A stretch of DNA of 64,000 bases from Alkalibacillus haloalkaliphilus (GCF_007991275.1 NZ_BJYA01000012.1:1-64000), one strand, 5' to 3'; counted from the first letter of the stretch, positions 23,849 to 33,849 are shown. Notes: generated by a model from the letters alone, not told the origin. A program made the numbers and translations.

Positions 23849-25246
23849 ATGAAGACATTTATTACAGATGGTTTCTTACTCGAAAATCAAAAAGCATACG
23901 ATCTTTATCATGGATATGCTAAACATTTACCAATTATTGATTATCATAACCATTTAGTTCCAGAAGAGATTTTAGAAGATAAAAACTACAAAAACTTATA
24001 CGAGATCTGGTTAGCTGGAGACCATTATAAGTGGCGTGCTATGCGTGCTAATGGTATAGAAGAACCATATGTTACAGGTGACAAATCAGATTACGAGAAA
24101 TTTTTAGCTTGGGCCAAAACAGTACCACAAACATTAGGAAACCCGTTGTATCATTGGACTCATTTAGAGCTTTTAAGATATTTAGAAATTGATGAGTTAT
24201 TAGATGAGAACACAGCTCCTGACATTTGGGAAGAAGCGAAGCAAAGGCTGCAAACTCCTGAATTGTCAGCACGTAATATTTTACGACATGATCAAGTTGA
24301 ATTTGTAGGTACAACAGACGACCCAGTCGATAATTTACATGCTCATAAGGCTTTGATGGATGTTGAAGACTTCAAAGTTTCGCCATCGTTTAGGCCAGAC
24401 CAAGGACTTGCAATTGATCAAGAGCAATTCATGGACTGGCTAGGTAAGTTAGAGGCTGCAACAGGCTACTCAATCTCAAATTACCAAGAGTTCCTTACTG
24501 CTTTAAGTGACAGGGTGAAATACTTTGATGAGATTGGTTGTCGCAGTTCAGATCATGGTATTAATGAAATGTTTTATAAAGAAGCGACAGAACAAGAAGT
24601 TGCAGAGATCTTCAAAAAGAGGTTAGAAGGTCAGTCATTAAATCAAGAAGAAGTAGAAAAGTACAAAACATTAACGTTAGTTCAATTAGGTGAAATGTAC
24701 GCTGATTACGGTTGGGTCATGCAGCTACACATGGGACCTAAGCGAAACAACAATACGAAAATGTTTAACCGTTTAGGTGGCGACTCTGGTTTTGATTCCA
24801 TTAATGATACAAAGCTAGCAAAGCCTCTTGGGGCGTTTCTGGATACACTGGAGCAGAAAGACAAGCTCCCTAAAACAGTCCTTTATAGCTTGAATCCGAA
24901 TGATAATCCAATTTTAGCCTCAATGGCAGGAAACTTCCAAGGTGACGGTATTCGAGGAAAAGTACAGTTTGGTACTGCTTGGTGGTTTAACGACAATATT
25001 GATGGTATGAAAGATCAAATGAAAACATTAGCTAACATCGGTTTAATTAGTAACTTTGTTGGTATGTTAACAGATTCAAGAAGCTTTCTATCATTCTCTC
25101 GACATGAATATTTCAGAAGGATTTTATGTAGCTTAATCGGTAGTTGGGTTGAGCAAGGCCTTGCGCCTAATGACTCAGAATTGCTGCAACAGTATATAAA
25201 GAATATTTGCTATTACAATGCAAAAGAGTTTTTCAAAATTGATTAA
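23849..25246 (+). CDS. uxaC: Glucuronate isomerase
   Basis: Converts glucuronate to fructuronate (or galacturonate to tagaturonate) in the cytoplasm. ATG 23849 lies after GTGAGGG; longer in-frame starts run through the promoter and are rejected. The protein has 465 residues. An amidohydrolase-type motif DYHNHL carries His33 and His35, followed by the family block EIWLAGDHYKWRAMRANG and, later, GWVMQLHMGPKRNNN. It is the first gene of the six-gene operon. Its stop codon lies within a 20-bp palindrome (25243-25262). Confidence 0.95.
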   Translation: MKTFITDGFLLENQKAYDLYHGYAKHLPIIDYHNHLVPEEILEDKNYKNLYEIWLAGDHYKWRAMRANGIEEPYVTGDKSDYEKFLAWAKTVPQTLGNPLYHWTHLELLRYLEIDELLDENTAPDIWEEAKQRLQTPELSARNILRHDQVEFVGTTDDPVDNLHAHKALMDVEDFKVSPSFRPDQGLAIDQEQFMDWLGKLEAATGYSISNYQEFLTALSDRVKYFDEIGCRSSDHGINEMFYKEATEQEVAEIFKKRLEGQSLNQEEVEKYKTLTLVQLGEMYADYGWVMQLHMGPKRNNNTKMFNRLGGDSGFDSINDTKLAKPLGAFLDTLEQKDKLPKTVLYSLNPNDNPILASMAGNFQGDGIRGKVQFGTAWWFNDNIDGMKDQMKTLANIGLISNFVGMLTDSRSFLSFSRHEYFRRILCSLIGSWVEQGLAPNDSELLQQYIKNICYYNAKEFFKID

Positions 25247-25262
25247 TCAAACGTTTGATTAA
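25243..25262. repeat. Palindrome TTAATCAAACGTTTGATTAA, copy 1
   Basis: A perfect 20-bp palindrome whose first TAA is the uxaC stop codon. Identical copies occur at 38617-38636 and 45082-45101. The centre AAACGTTT is like LacI-family operators. Confidence 0.9.
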
Positions 25263-25283
25263 ATTTTTACAGGAGGTGTTTTG

Positions 25284-26132
25284 ATGAACTTACCATTCCC
25301 AACTGATTTATCAGGAAAAGTAGCGATCGTAACAGGTGGCAGTGGTGTATTAGGTGGTGTGTTAAGTGAAGCTTTAGCTTTAGCTGGTGCAAAAGTGGTT
25401 GTACTAGCAAGAACACAAGAGAAAATTGACCAAGTCGTTAATCGAATCCATGAGAATGGTGGAGAGGCGTATGGTTATAGTGTTGATGTGTTAAGCAAAG
25501 ATTCATTAGAAAGTGTTCGTCAAGAAGTTAATGAAAAGCTAGGACCGTGTAACATTTTAATTAACGGTGCTGGTGGTAATCACCCGAAAGCGACAACAAG
25601 CCACGATTATTATCCAAGCGGCTCATTGCAAGATGATGAGAAGTCATTCTTTGATTTAGACCCAGAAGCAGTGGGCAACTTATTCGATATGAATTTCTTA
25701 GGGACATTACTTCCATCACAAGTATTTGGTCAAGATATGCTAGACCAAGAAGATGCTACGGTTATAAATGTTTCATCTTTGAATGCGATGAGGCCTTTAA
25801 CGAGGATCCCAGCTTATAGCGGGGCAAAGGCTTCAGTAAGTAACTTTACACAGTGGCTAGCTGTTTACTTCTCTAAAGTTGGCATACGCGTAAATGCTAT
25901 AGCACCAGGCTTCTTTTTAACTGACCAAAACCGTGATTTATTATACGAAAAGGACGGTAATTTGTCTGAACGTGCGGAAAAGATTTTATCACAAACGCCA
26001 GAGAATCGCTTTGGTGAACCAGAAGAGTTAGTAGGAACGTTGTTATGGCTTGTAAATAAGCAAGCATCAGGTTTTGTTAACGGTATTGTTGTGCCAGTTG
26101 ATGGCGGATTTTCAGCTTACTCAGGAGTATAA
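25284..26132 (+). CDS. uxuB: SDR-type D-mannonate oxidoreductase (fructuronate reductase)
   Basis: Reduces fructuronate to mannonate. AGGAGGTG ends 6-7 bp before ATG 25284 (a TTG at 25281 is the alternative). The 282-residue SDR has the Rossmann motif TGGSGVLGG (residues ~16-24), INGAGGN, Ser/Tyr/Lys catalytic residues (NVSSLN, YSGAKAS) and the C-terminal PVDGGFSAYSGV. This short-chain type differs from the long-chain UxuB of E. coli but has the same place in Gram-positive operons. Confidence 0.88.
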   Translation: MNLPFPTDLSGKVAIVTGGSGVLGGVLSEALALAGAKVVVLARTQEKIDQVVNRIHENGGEAYGYSVDVLSKDSLESVRQEVNEKLGPCNILINGAGGNHPKATTSHDYYPSGSLQDDEKSFFDLDPEAVGNLFDMNFLGTLLPSQVFGQDMLDQEDATVINVSSLNAMRPLTRIPAYSGAKASVSNFTQWLAVYFSKVGIRVNAIAPGFFLTDQNRDLLYEKDGNLSERAEKILSQTPENRFGEPEELVGTLLWLVNKQASGFVNGIVVPVDGGFSAYSGV

Positions 26133-26164
26133 TCCTATAATAAATAAAAAAAGGAGAGGTATTA

Positions 26165-27967
26165 ATGTTATATCCAATTTCGACAGAAACTAGAGGAACA
26201 TTCGAATTAAACGGTGTATGGAACTTTAAGTTAGATGAAAACACAAGTTTAACTGAAGAGTGGAAGGATGAACCACTTAAGGATGCTCAGTTTGTAGCAG
26301 TTCCTTCTTCATACAATGATATTAGTGTTGAACAAAAGATCCGTAACCATGTCGGTTGGGTTTGGTATGAAAGGGAGTTTCACGTTCCGAATTATGCATT
26401 AGGTGAACGCCTTGTTTTACGCTTTGGTTCAGCAACTCACACAGCTAAAGTTTATATTAATGGTGAATTAATCGTTAAAAATAAGGGTGGTTTTCTACCA
26501 TTTGAACAAGAGATTAACGAATATGTGCAAAGTGGAGCAAACCGTTTAACAGTAGCGGTTAATAACATTGTAGATGAATCCACATTGCCAGTTGGTTTAT
26601 ATAGTGAACGTGAAGTTAATGAGCTTGGTACAGTCGTTGAAAATAAGCCAAACTTTGACTTTTTCAACTATGCTGGTCTTCATCGTCCAGTGAAAATTTA
26701 TACAACGCCAAAAACTTATATTGATGATATTACGGTTGTAACAGACGTTGATGGATCTACAGGTGTTGTTGATTATGAAGTTGAATCTGTAGGAAAAGCT
26801 GAAGATGTCCGAGTTAAAGTACTTGATGAAGATAAACAGGTGGTAGCAGAAGGAGCTGGAGCTAAAGGCCAAGTTAAAGTTGAAAACGTAAACTTGTGGG
26901 AGCCTTTAGATGCTTACATGTACGACCTTCAAGTTGAACTTGTTAATGATGGAGAAGTAGTTGACCAATACTTCCAACCATTTGGTGTTAGAACTGTTGA
27001 AGTTACTCATAATCAGTTCTTAATTAATGGCAAACCATTTTATTTCAAAGGGTTTGGTAAGCACGAAGATTCATTTGTTAACGGAAGAGGCTTAAATGAA
27101 GCAGTTAACGTTATGGACTTTAATTTAATGAAGTGGATTGGGGCGAACTCATTTAGAACAGCGCACTATCCTTATTCAGAAGAGATTATGCGTTTAGCTG
27201 ACCGTGAAGGGCTAGTCGTTATTGATGAAACACCAGCAGTTGGCTTGCACTTAAACTTCTCTGCTTCATTACTAGGAGCTACCGAAAAGCGTGATACTTG
27301 GGGTGAGCTCCAAACTTACGAACACCATGAGCGAGTTATTAAAGATTTAGTGAATCGTGATAAGAACCACCCATCAGTTGTTTTATGGAGTATAGCAAAT
27401 GAACCTGAATCTGACATGGAAGGTGCTTATGAGTACTTCAAGCCCCTTGTGGAACTGACAAAAGAAGTGGATCCACAAAATCGTCCAGTAACAGTTGTCA
27501 CGATTTTAATGTCAACGCCTGAGACAGGTAAGATTGAAGAATTGCTAGATGTGCTTTGCCTAAACCGTTATTACGGTTGGTATGTCGAAAGTGGTAATTT
27601 AGAAGTGGCTAAAGTGAAGTTAGCAGAAGAGTTTGAAGGCTGGAAAGAGCGTTGTCCTGGAAAGCCAATCATCATGACTGAGTATGGTGCAGATACAGTT
27701 TCTGGTATGCATGACACTGACCCAGTGATGTTTACTGAGGAATTCCAGTCAGAGTTTTTACAAGCTAACCATGAAGTGTTTGATCAATTTGATAACTTTA
27801 TCGGCGAGCACATTTGGAACTTTGCTGACTTTGAAACGAGCCAAGGTGTGATCCGTGTACAAGGTAACAAAAAAGGTATCTTCACTCGTGAGCGTAAGCC
27901 GAAGTTAGCGGCTCATCACATGCGTCAACGTTGGGCAGGTATTCCGAATTATCATTATAAAGGTTAA
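26165..27967 (+). CDS. uidA: Beta-glucuronidase, GH2
   Basis: Hydrolyses beta-glucuronides inside the cell; there is no signal peptide. The 600 residues comprise a sugar-binding jelly roll, an Ig-like domain and a TIM barrel (from ~275). The acid/base is Glu413 in ANEPES and the nucleophile Glu506 in MTEYGAD. These positions match E. coli GUS closely. The NxK glucuronate-recognition motif is seen in GNKKGIF near the C-terminus. AAGGAGAGG precedes ATG. Confidence 0.95.
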   Translation: MLYPISTETRGTFELNGVWNFKLDENTSLTEEWKDEPLKDAQFVAVPSSYNDISVEQKIRNHVGWVWYEREFHVPNYALGERLVLRFGSATHTAKVYINGELIVKNKGGFLPFEQEINEYVQSGANRLTVAVNNIVDESTLPVGLYSEREVNELGTVVENKPNFDFFNYAGLHRPVKIYTTPKTYIDDITVVTDVDGSTGVVDYEVESVGKAEDVRVKVLDEDKQVVAEGAGAKGQVKVENVNLWEPLDAYMYDLQVELVNDGEVVDQYFQPFGVRTVEVTHNQFLINGKPFYFKGFGKHEDSFVNGRGLNEAVNVMDFNLMKWIGANSFRTAHYPYSEEIMRLADREGLVVIDETPAVGLHLNFSASLLGATEKRDTWGELQTYEHHERVIKDLVNRDKNHPSVVLWSIANEPESDMEGAYEYFKPLVELTKEVDPQNRPVTVVTILMSTPETGKIEELLDVLCLNRYYGWYVESGNLEVAKVKLAEEFEGWKERCPGKPIIMTEYGADTVSGMHDTDPVMFTEEFQSEFLQANHEVFDQFDNFIGEHIWNFADFETSQGVIRVQGNKKGIFTRERKPKLAAHHMRQRWAGIPNYHYKG

Positions 27968-27974
27968 AAGGTGA

Positions 27975-28001
27975 AAGGGGAGTGCGACATGTACTCCCCT
28001 T
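27975..28001 (+). promoter_or_regulatory. Intercistronic hairpin in the glucuronate operon
   Basis: AAGGGGAGT and ACTCCCCTT arms with a 9-nt loop follow the uidA stop without a T-tract. It could stabilise upstream mRNA or act as a processing or partial-termination point that lowers kdgK expression. Confidence 0.55.
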
Positions 28002-28035
28002 AATCACTCAATGATGTTTGAAAGGAGAATGGACC

Positions 28036-28986
28036 ATGAGTGATGTTATAACGATTGGTGATGCTATGATCACATTTGACCCAGCGACAACAGGACCACT
28101 TCGTTTTAATGATACTTTTAAGCGTAAAGTTGGTGGTGCTGAATTTAACGTTGCAATTGGCTTGGCACGTTTAGGTGTTTCGCCAACGTGGATTAGTCGC
28201 TTGGGTAAAGATGAGTTTGGAAGGTATATATATAATTTTGCCCGTGGAGAAGGTATTGATGTAAGTGAAGTAGAGTTAGTAAACGGGTATTCGACCTCTC
28301 TTAACTTTAAAGAGATTTTCAATAACGGGTCATCAAACACTTATTATTATCGTCATGAGTCACCAACCCAAGAGTTAACAGCTGACAGGTTGAATGAAGA
28401 ACTGTTTAAAAACGCTAAAGTTTTACATGTAACAGGTGTATTTCCAGCGATGAGCGACCAAAACATTAAAACAGTTGAGCGTGCCATTAATCTTGCTAAG
28501 TTAAACGGTGTGAAAATCTCGATGGATCCTAATATTAGGTTGAAACTTTGGAGTGAAGAGAAGGCACGTCAAACACTTACACGTTGGATGAAAGATGTTG
28601 ACTTTTTATTAACAGGCTTAGATGAAGCAGAATTATTATTTGGAACAAGTAGTGTAGAAGAAGTTATTGAAGTAGCTGAACGTTATGAAATCAGTCACTT
28701 ATTTATAAAGGATGGGTCTGAAGGTTCAAAACTTTGGACTAATGGTAACTTGTATGAACAGCCAGCCCTTAAAGGTATTAATGCTGTAGATACTGTTGGT
28801 GCTGGTGATGGTTTCGATGCTGCTGCACTGTATGGGTTGGTTAATAATTGGAGCGCTGAAGAGACTTTAAAATTAGCTAATACAGTTGGTGCGATGGTTG
28901 TGGAAGTTTACGGTGATAATGAAGGTCTTCCTTACCTGGAAGATGCTATAAATCGAATGAACAATGTTAAAACAATTGAACGTTAA
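28036..28986 (+). CDS. kdgK: 2-keto-3-deoxygluconate kinase
   Basis: Phosphorylates KDG to KDPG. AAAGGAG places the start at ATG 28036. The 316-residue PfkB-family protein has GGAEFNVAIGLARLG near residue 35, and the signature DTVGAGDGFDAA with the catalytic Asp. The order kdgK-kdgA-uxuA following uidA is a typical Firmicutes hexuronate operon. Confidence 0.92.
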   Translation: MSDVITIGDAMITFDPATTGPLRFNDTFKRKVGGAEFNVAIGLARLGVSPTWISRLGKDEFGRYIYNFARGEGIDVSEVELVNGYSTSLNFKEIFNNGSSNTYYYRHESPTQELTADRLNEELFKNAKVLHVTGVFPAMSDQNIKTVERAINLAKLNGVKISMDPNIRLKLWSEEKARQTLTRWMKDVDFLLTGLDEAELLFGTSSVEEVIEVAERYEISHLFIKDGSEGSKLWTNGNLYEQPALKGINAVDTVGAGDGFDAAALYGLVNNWSAEETLKLANTVGAMVVEVYGDNEGLPYLEDAINRMNNVKTIER

Positions 28987-28999
28987 AGGGGTGGTATAG

Positions 29000-29617
29000 G
29001 TGAAAATGTATCAAGCATTAAAACGTATTGAGTCTGAGCAATTAGTGGCTGTCATTCGCGCTGATGATCATAAGCAAGCTTATCAATATGTTGAAGCTTG
29101 TATTCGTGGTGGCTTTAACTGTATCGAGTTGACTTATACCACTCCTAAAGTGGAAAAAGCAATCGAGCAATTGAAAGAACAGTATCCGAATATTTTGTTA
29201 GGTGCAGGGTCTGTATTAGAAGAAGTAACAGCGCAGTCAGCAATTCAAGCTGGAGCAGACTTTGTTGTAAGTCCAGGTTTTAATAAAGAAATTGCTTTTA
29301 AATGTAACTTAGAGCAAGTGCCTTATTTACCAGGGTGTATGACTGTAACTGAAATGATGTCAGCATTATCGTATGGTTGTTCAATCATTAAATTGTTTCC
29401 AGGTAGTCAGTTTGGTCCAAGTGCAATTAACCAGTTTAAAGGTCCATTACCACAAGTTTCTATAATGCCAACTGGCGGTGTTAACCTTGAGAACATTAAT
29501 GAGTGGTTTGAACAAGGGGCTTTTGCCGTGGGTATTGGTGGTTCATTAACTCAAGGTAGTTTAGAGGACATTGAAGCAAAAGCAAGAGCTTTCGTTGAAC
29601 AAGTTAAGGAATCGTAA
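29000..29617 (+). CDS. kdgA: KDPG aldolase
   Basis: Cleaves KDPG to pyruvate and glyceraldehyde-3-phosphate. The 205-residue class I aldolase starts at GTG 29000 after GGGGTGG. Schiff-base Lys131 is in IIKLFPGSQFGP, the catalytic Glu43 is in CIELTYTT, and the phosphate-binding glycine motif is PTGGV. It lies 13 bp after kdgK. Confidence 0.93.
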   Translation: MKMYQALKRIESEQLVAVIRADDHKQAYQYVEACIRGGFNCIELTYTTPKVEKAIEQLKEQYPNILLGAGSVLEEVTAQSAIQAGADFVVSPGFNKEIAFKCNLEQVPYLPGCMTVTEMMSALSYGCSIIKLFPGSQFGPSAINQFKGPLPQVSIMPTGGVNLENINEWFEQGAFAVGIGGSLTQGSLEDIEAKARAFVEQVKES

Positions 29618-29629
29618 GGAGTGAGTAAG

Positions 29630-30658
29630 ATGGAGATGACTTTTAGGTGGTACGGTCATGATGATCAAGTCCCACTACAATATATACGTCAAATTCCAAG
29701 CGTAACGGGAATTGTTAGTGCAGTTTATGATATTCCAGTCGGTGAAGTATGGCCTTTAGAACGTATAGAAGCCTTAAAGCAAGAGGTGGAATCTAACGGG
29801 TTAAATTTATCAGTCATTGAAAGTGTACCTGTTCACGAAGATATAAAGTTAGGTCTTGAGACTCGAGATCATTATATCGAGAATTATAAACAGACAATTA
29901 GAAATTTATCTAAAGCAGGAGTTAAAACGGTTTGTTATAACTTTATGCCTGTGTTTGACTGGACACGTACTGATCTAGCTAAGTCATTAGAAGATGGCTC
30001 TAATTCATTAAATTATGATGAGTCGGAGTTAGAAGGCTTAGACCCGTTAAGTGGAGAGTTGACTTTACCAGGTTGGGATTTATCTTACCAAACAGATGAA
30101 TTAAAGGGAATTATGGACCAATATAAAGAAATGTCAGAGCAACAGCTATTAGACAATTTAGTTTATTTTCTAAAAGAAATTATCCCAGTAGCTGAAGAAG
30201 AAGATGTACTTATGGCTATTCATCCAGATGATCCACCTTGGAATATTTTTGGCTTACCAAGAGTTGTTACTAATGCAGAAAATGTAAAGTATTTACTAAA
30301 TGCTGTAGATAGTAAGCATAATGGTTTAACATTTTGTACAGGATCATTTGGTGCTGATCAAAATAACGACCTTTTTGAGATTATTGATGTGGCTAAAGAC
30401 CGCATCAACTTCGTCCATTTAAGGAACGTTAAACGGTATGGTACGAAATCGTTCCAAGAAGTTTCACACCAAAATAAAGATGGATCACTTGATATGGTAG
30501 GGGTAATTAAAAAGTTAAAAGAAGTTGGTTTCAATGGACCGGCGCGACCTGACCATGGGCGTATGATTTTTGGAGAAGAAGGCCGTCCTGGTTATGGTTT
30601 ATATGACCGTGCTTTAGGCGCTATGTATATCGCGGGTGTTTTAGATAGTATAAAATAA
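29630..30658 (+). CDS. uxuA: Mannonate dehydratase
   Basis: Dehydrates mannonate to KDG. TAAGGAG lies 8 bp before ATG 29630; the GTG at 29621 overlaps the RBS and is rejected. The 342-residue protein begins MEMTFRWYGHDDQVPL, the UxuA start, and has metal-site segments MAIHPDDPPWNIFG, CTGSFGAD, FVHLRNVK and RPDHGRM. It ends the operon at a strong terminator. Confidence 0.95.
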   Translation: MEMTFRWYGHDDQVPLQYIRQIPSVTGIVSAVYDIPVGEVWPLERIEALKQEVESNGLNLSVIESVPVHEDIKLGLETRDHYIENYKQTIRNLSKAGVKTVCYNFMPVFDWTRTDLAKSLEDGSNSLNYDESELEGLDPLSGELTLPGWDLSYQTDELKGIMDQYKEMSEQQLLDNLVYFLKEIIPVAEEEDVLMAIHPDDPPWNIFGLPRVVTNAENVKYLLNAVDSKHNGLTFCTGSFGADQNNDLFEIIDVAKDRINFVHLRNVKRYGTKSFQEVSHQNKDGSLDMVGVIKKLKEVGFNGPARPDHGRMIFGEEGRPGYGLYDRALGAMYIAGVLDSIK

Positions 30659-30664
30659 AAAATT

Positions 30665-30704
30665 GCTCCCAGTTTAAGTTTTTAACTTACTGGGAGCTTT
30701 TTTT
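30665..30704 (+). terminator. Rho-independent terminator of glucuronate operon
   Basis: GCTCCCAGT and ACTGGGAGC arms with inner pairing, then seven T. It overlaps the end of the convergent GNAT gene by two bases. Confidence 0.9.
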
Positions 30705-31209
30705 ATAGCTCTAAAACATAAGCTCTAACATTCACCCCATCATCAGCCGGTTGGAAATCGTGTTCGGGTACTCGTTTGAATCCAAACTGTTCATATAATT
30801 GAATTGCTGACTTCATGAACTCTCCTGTGTGTAACCCCATTTTAGTATAACCTCTTTGTTTCGTCCGATTGATGCACTCTTGCACAAGTGCTTTGCCAAT
30901 TCCATGACCTCTTCCTTTCGGTACGACGGCAAGCATTCTTAGTTCTGGGTATTGTAAGGCATCGATCCACTCGTAAGCATCTGTTTCAGCAGGGAAAAGG
31001 ACGACACTCCCTACTATTTCTTCACCTAATTGTGCCACGATTAAATCAACGCCTTCTTTAGTGTCGTTTTCTGAAGATAATGTTCCTTTTAAAGCGTGCC
31101 AATGTTCATTGGTTAGAACTTGTGAATAAGGTTCATAAGCTTCTACCCGTTGCTGTCTAATTAACGGGATCTCTTCTCGTCTAGCATCTCTAATTATAGC
31201 TGTACTCAT
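30703..31209 (-). CDS. GNAT family N-acetyltransferase
   Basis: A 168-residue protein with the acetyl-CoA loop KGRGHGIGKALVQEC, a preceding strand LRMLAVVPK and C-terminal LYEQFGFKRVP. Substrate unknown. It starts one base after the stop of the upstream hydroquinone reductase gene, so the two are co-transcribed. Confidence 0.85.
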   Translation of the reverse strand: MSTAIIRDARREEIPLIRQQRVEAYEPYSQVLTNEHWHALKGTLSSENDTKEGVDLIVAQLGEEIVGSVVLFPAETDAYEWIDALQYPELRMLAVVPKGRGHGIGKALVQECINRTKQRGYTKMGLHTGEFMKSAIQLYEQFGFKRVPEHDFQPADDGVNVRAYVLEL

Positions 31210-31210
31210 A

Positions 31211-32194
31211 TTATGTCGGCTCCTTATATAAAAACTTACTCGGTAATTTACTTAGTATATCGCGTTCAGGACGTTCATTCCATGCACATAGGTCTGGGCC
31301 TTTCGGTAAAATGTTAGGTTTTGCGTGATCTGGATTAATCGTAATAGATAAGTGGTAATGCTTTTTGATCGCATCAAAGTCTGTCGTGTTGCCGAATCCA
31401 GCTGTTTGGTACAAGTCACGAGCGTAGCCCCAAAGGTTTTTGTACTCTCGAATTAAATGTTTATTTGTGTTAAATGCCGTGTAGTAAGCGGCATCAAAAC
31501 GCACAAGTGTAGTATATAAGCGGATATCAGCATCTGTAATATAATCACCTAACAGAAATCGGTTTTTCTCTAAGTGTTGATTAAGTTGATCTAGTCTAGC
31601 GAACAATTTGTCATAAGCTTGTTCATAGGCTTCTTGAGAATGGGCAAAACCACATTGATACACACCATTATTTACGTCATGAAAAATTGTATCATTAAGT
31701 TCATTAATTTGCTTTTGTAAATGTTCTGGGTATAGGTTCGGTGCATTCTCTTTATGATAAGGTGACCATACTGTCTCAAAGTAGTTTGTTAAGTTGAAGT
31801 AATCATTATTAACAACTCTTTTAGTTGTGAGGTCGACCACTGCAGGTACAGTAGGTCGGCCTGAGAAGCTGGGGTCTGAGTTTAAATATAATTCACTAAT
31901 GTAGCGAACATTTAAGACAGGGTCGATACAGTCTTCATCTAACGAAAATTCCCAATCAACACGATCAATATTAGGTCGCATTGGACTAGCTGTACCTAAT
32001 GAAATAACAGTGTCTAATCCTAACAGTTCTCGAACAATCACTGCTCTGTGAGCCCATGGGCAGGCGGGTGACCATAACAATCGGTATCGTCCAGGCTCAA
32101 TTGGTAATCCACTTTCGTTACTAAATGGTGTCGTGAAGCGGTTTTTTTGCCTTTGAAAAGAGCCGTCTTGTGAAATTTCTTTAAGTTGTTTCAC
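31211..32194 (-). CDS. Glutathionyl-hydroquinone reductase (YqjG-type GST)
   Basis: A 327-residue protein. An N-terminal thioredoxin-like domain has the active-site Cys45 in WSPACPWAHR, followed by a helical GST domain. This family reduces glutathionyl-hydroquinones to hydroquinones. Firmicutes usually lack glutathione, so the true thiol partner may be bacillithiol or another compound. First gene of a two-gene operon with the GNAT protein. Confidence 0.85.
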   Translation of the reverse strand: MKQLKEISQDGSFQRQKNRFTTPFSNESGLPIEPGRYRLLWSPACPWAHRAVIVRELLGLDTVISLGTASPMRPNIDRVDWEFSLDEDCIDPVLNVRYISELYLNSDPSFSGRPTVPAVVDLTTKRVVNNDYFNLTNYFETVWSPYHKENAPNLYPEHLQKQINELNDTIFHDVNNGVYQCGFAHSQEAYEQAYDKLFARLDQLNQHLEKNRFLLGDYITDADIRLYTTLVRFDAAYYTAFNTNKHLIREYKNLWGYARDLYQTAGFGNTTDFDAIKKHYHLSITINPDHAKPNILPKGPDLCAWNERPERDILSKLPSKFLYKEPT

Positions 32195-32365
32195 TGTTTT
32201 ATGACATCCTTCCTTAAAATTTGGGTATGTACTAATAAAGAAGCAATACTACTATAATACAAACGTTACAATTTTATGACTTTCTTCTATAATTAAGTGG
32301 TTTTCTTTGAAAAACACTTTTCCAAATGAGTACAGTATAGTTATAAAGTGTAAAGGGGGAGTTGC

Positions 32366-33007
32366 ATGAAGGTCATTTTAATCCACGGTTTTTTTCGTAA
32401 TGATAAAGATATGCACACGATGGCTAATTATTTACAGAAACAAGGGTATGATTGCTTCACTCCCGATTTACCATTAACGTTTAATGAGTTTGATGTAATC
32501 GTGACACTTGTTGAGGATTTATTAGAAGGTGTCGTCCGGTCAGGAATTGGACCTGATGAGAAAGTGCATTTAGTTGGACATAGCACAGGTGGTTTGGTCA
32601 TTCGGAAATTGTTAACTGATACGAAGTACTTAGACTACATCGGCCGCTGCGTTTTAATCGGAACGCCGAATAGAGGCAGTCAGCTAGCTGACTTAGCAAG
32701 TAAAGTTCGAGGTTATGTTGATGTATTTCGTACGGTAAGGTCTTTAAGTACTGAGTATCTCGATAATGTAGTATTTCAAAATGATACTGGTATTGAAATA
32801 GGTGCAATAGCGGGTGATAAAAGTAACTTAGCTTTCAACCCATTGATCCCAGGTGATAACGATGGTTACATTGAAGTTGATTCAGTTTACTATCCAGGTC
32901 TGAAGGATTTTAAAGTTTTACCATACGGCCATCGTAGTATTCATCACGAGGTAGAGACGTTTAAACATGTAGATAACTTTTTCAAGAGCGGCCAATTTAT
33001 TCATTAA
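32366..33007 (+). CDS. Alpha/beta hydrolase, lipase-like
   Basis: A 213-residue cytoplasmic protein. The oxyanion region is LIHGFFRN (residues ~5-12), and nucleophile Ser73 sits in VGHSTGG. LIGTPNRGSQLADL after the nucleophile is typical of PGAP1/LipA-like small lipases, and the last His is in YGHRSIHHE. Single gene with its own terminator. Confidence 0.85.
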   Translation: MKVILIHGFFRNDKDMHTMANYLQKQGYDCFTPDLPLTFNEFDVIVTLVEDLLEGVVRSGIGPDEKVHLVGHSTGGLVIRKLLTDTKYLDYIGRCVLIGTPNRGSQLADLASKVRGYVDVFRTVRSLSTEYLDNVVFQNDTGIEIGAIAGDKSNLAFNPLIPGDNDGYIEVDSVYYPGLKDFKVLPYGHRSIHHEVETFKHVDNFFKSGQFIH

Positions 33008-33016
33008 AATAAAAGT

Positions 33017-33054
33017 AAGCCATCAACCAAAAGGGGAAGGTTGATGGCTTTTAT
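33017..33054 (+). terminator. Rho-independent terminator
   Basis: AAGCCATCAACC and GGTTGATGGCTT arms, then TT. Confidence 0.85.
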
Positions 33055-33119
33055 ATATCTAACAAACTATTAGTCTTATAAGCTGCTATCTCTATGTTGT
33101 GCTAGTTTGAGTGCGATGA

Positions 33120-33242
33120 TTAAAAGATTTTGAAAAACGAGAAGATTGAACTTGATGGCTTTACAACCTTTTTACTTGGCTGCGTGTATTGTTTTCTTTT
33201 ATCTGTAACAATCGCTTCACGAAGCATGTGATGATCAAACAT
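33120..33242 (-). CDS. Small basic peptide, 40 residues
   Basis: AAGGAGGCGATAAC precedes ATG 33242. The product starts MFDHHMLREAIVTDKRKQY and ends in a hydrophobic/aromatic tail (SIFSFFKIF). The leader GGAGGCGAT and the start (x-MLREAIVTD) resemble the small ORF at 38633-38728 (MIKEAIIKD). No family recognised. It lies in an 840-bp gap otherwise holding a terminator, the tandem array (33506-33679) and the sbcD promoter region. Confidence 0.6.
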   Translation of the reverse strand: MFDHHMLREAIVTDKRKQYTQPSKKVVKPSSSIFSFFKIF

Positions 33243-33505
33243 GTTATCGCCTCCTTATAGCGAATCCTTATCTTTCCATATTTAAGTATACCACCTTTTT
33301 CCGCTTTGTAAACATTTTGGCACTGAAAAACTTAAAAAAGTTACATTTTGATTAAAGTGTCTAATTATATAAAACTTTCTGACAATAAACAAAGTGTAAA
33401 GTTGGACATTATGTTATAATATTCAGAAAACAAACAATAATTCAATAATAGGACAAAATGTCGATTGAAGTTGTTGATCAAACATTGTAATTGGGGGGCC
33501 TGATT

Positions 33506-33679
33506 TGGCGTTCGCGAGCTTTGATTTGGCGTTCGAGGAAGTTATCTGGCGTTCGCGGGGCCTAATTTGGCGTTCGGAGAGATTATTTGGCGCTCGCGAA
33601 CCTTAATTTGGCGTTCGACGAAATTATTTGGCGCTCAAAGGCTCTATTCTGGCGCTCAGGAGTATTTATTGGCGCTCAC
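33506..33679. repeat. Tandem degenerate array, alternating 20/21-bp spacing
   Basis: Nine copies of TGGCGYTC(G) start at 33506, 33527, 33547, 33568, 33588, 33609, 33629, 33650 and 33670. Spacings are 21, 20, 21, 20, 21, 20, 21, 20, so the mean is 20.5 bp (two helical turns). The 10-12 bp between copies vary. The motif resembles the GGCGAAC/GTTCGCC units of the array at 20475. Confidence 0.88.
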
Positions 33680-33849
33680 ACTTTCCCGTAGCACCAAGTA
33701 CATAGAAGCTCTTTTTCGACAAAGTTAGTGTTAGTATAACGCTAGTCATCTTTGTGAATAAATGGTAAAATAAAAATAATTTAACGAACGTATGTTTGTG
33801 TTTATTGATGTTAAAATAAAATAAAGAAAAAATAAAAGGGTGATCGTGC

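Noticed and set aside
33506-33679. CRISPR array
   Set aside because: The unit is too short and degenerate and there are no cas genes.
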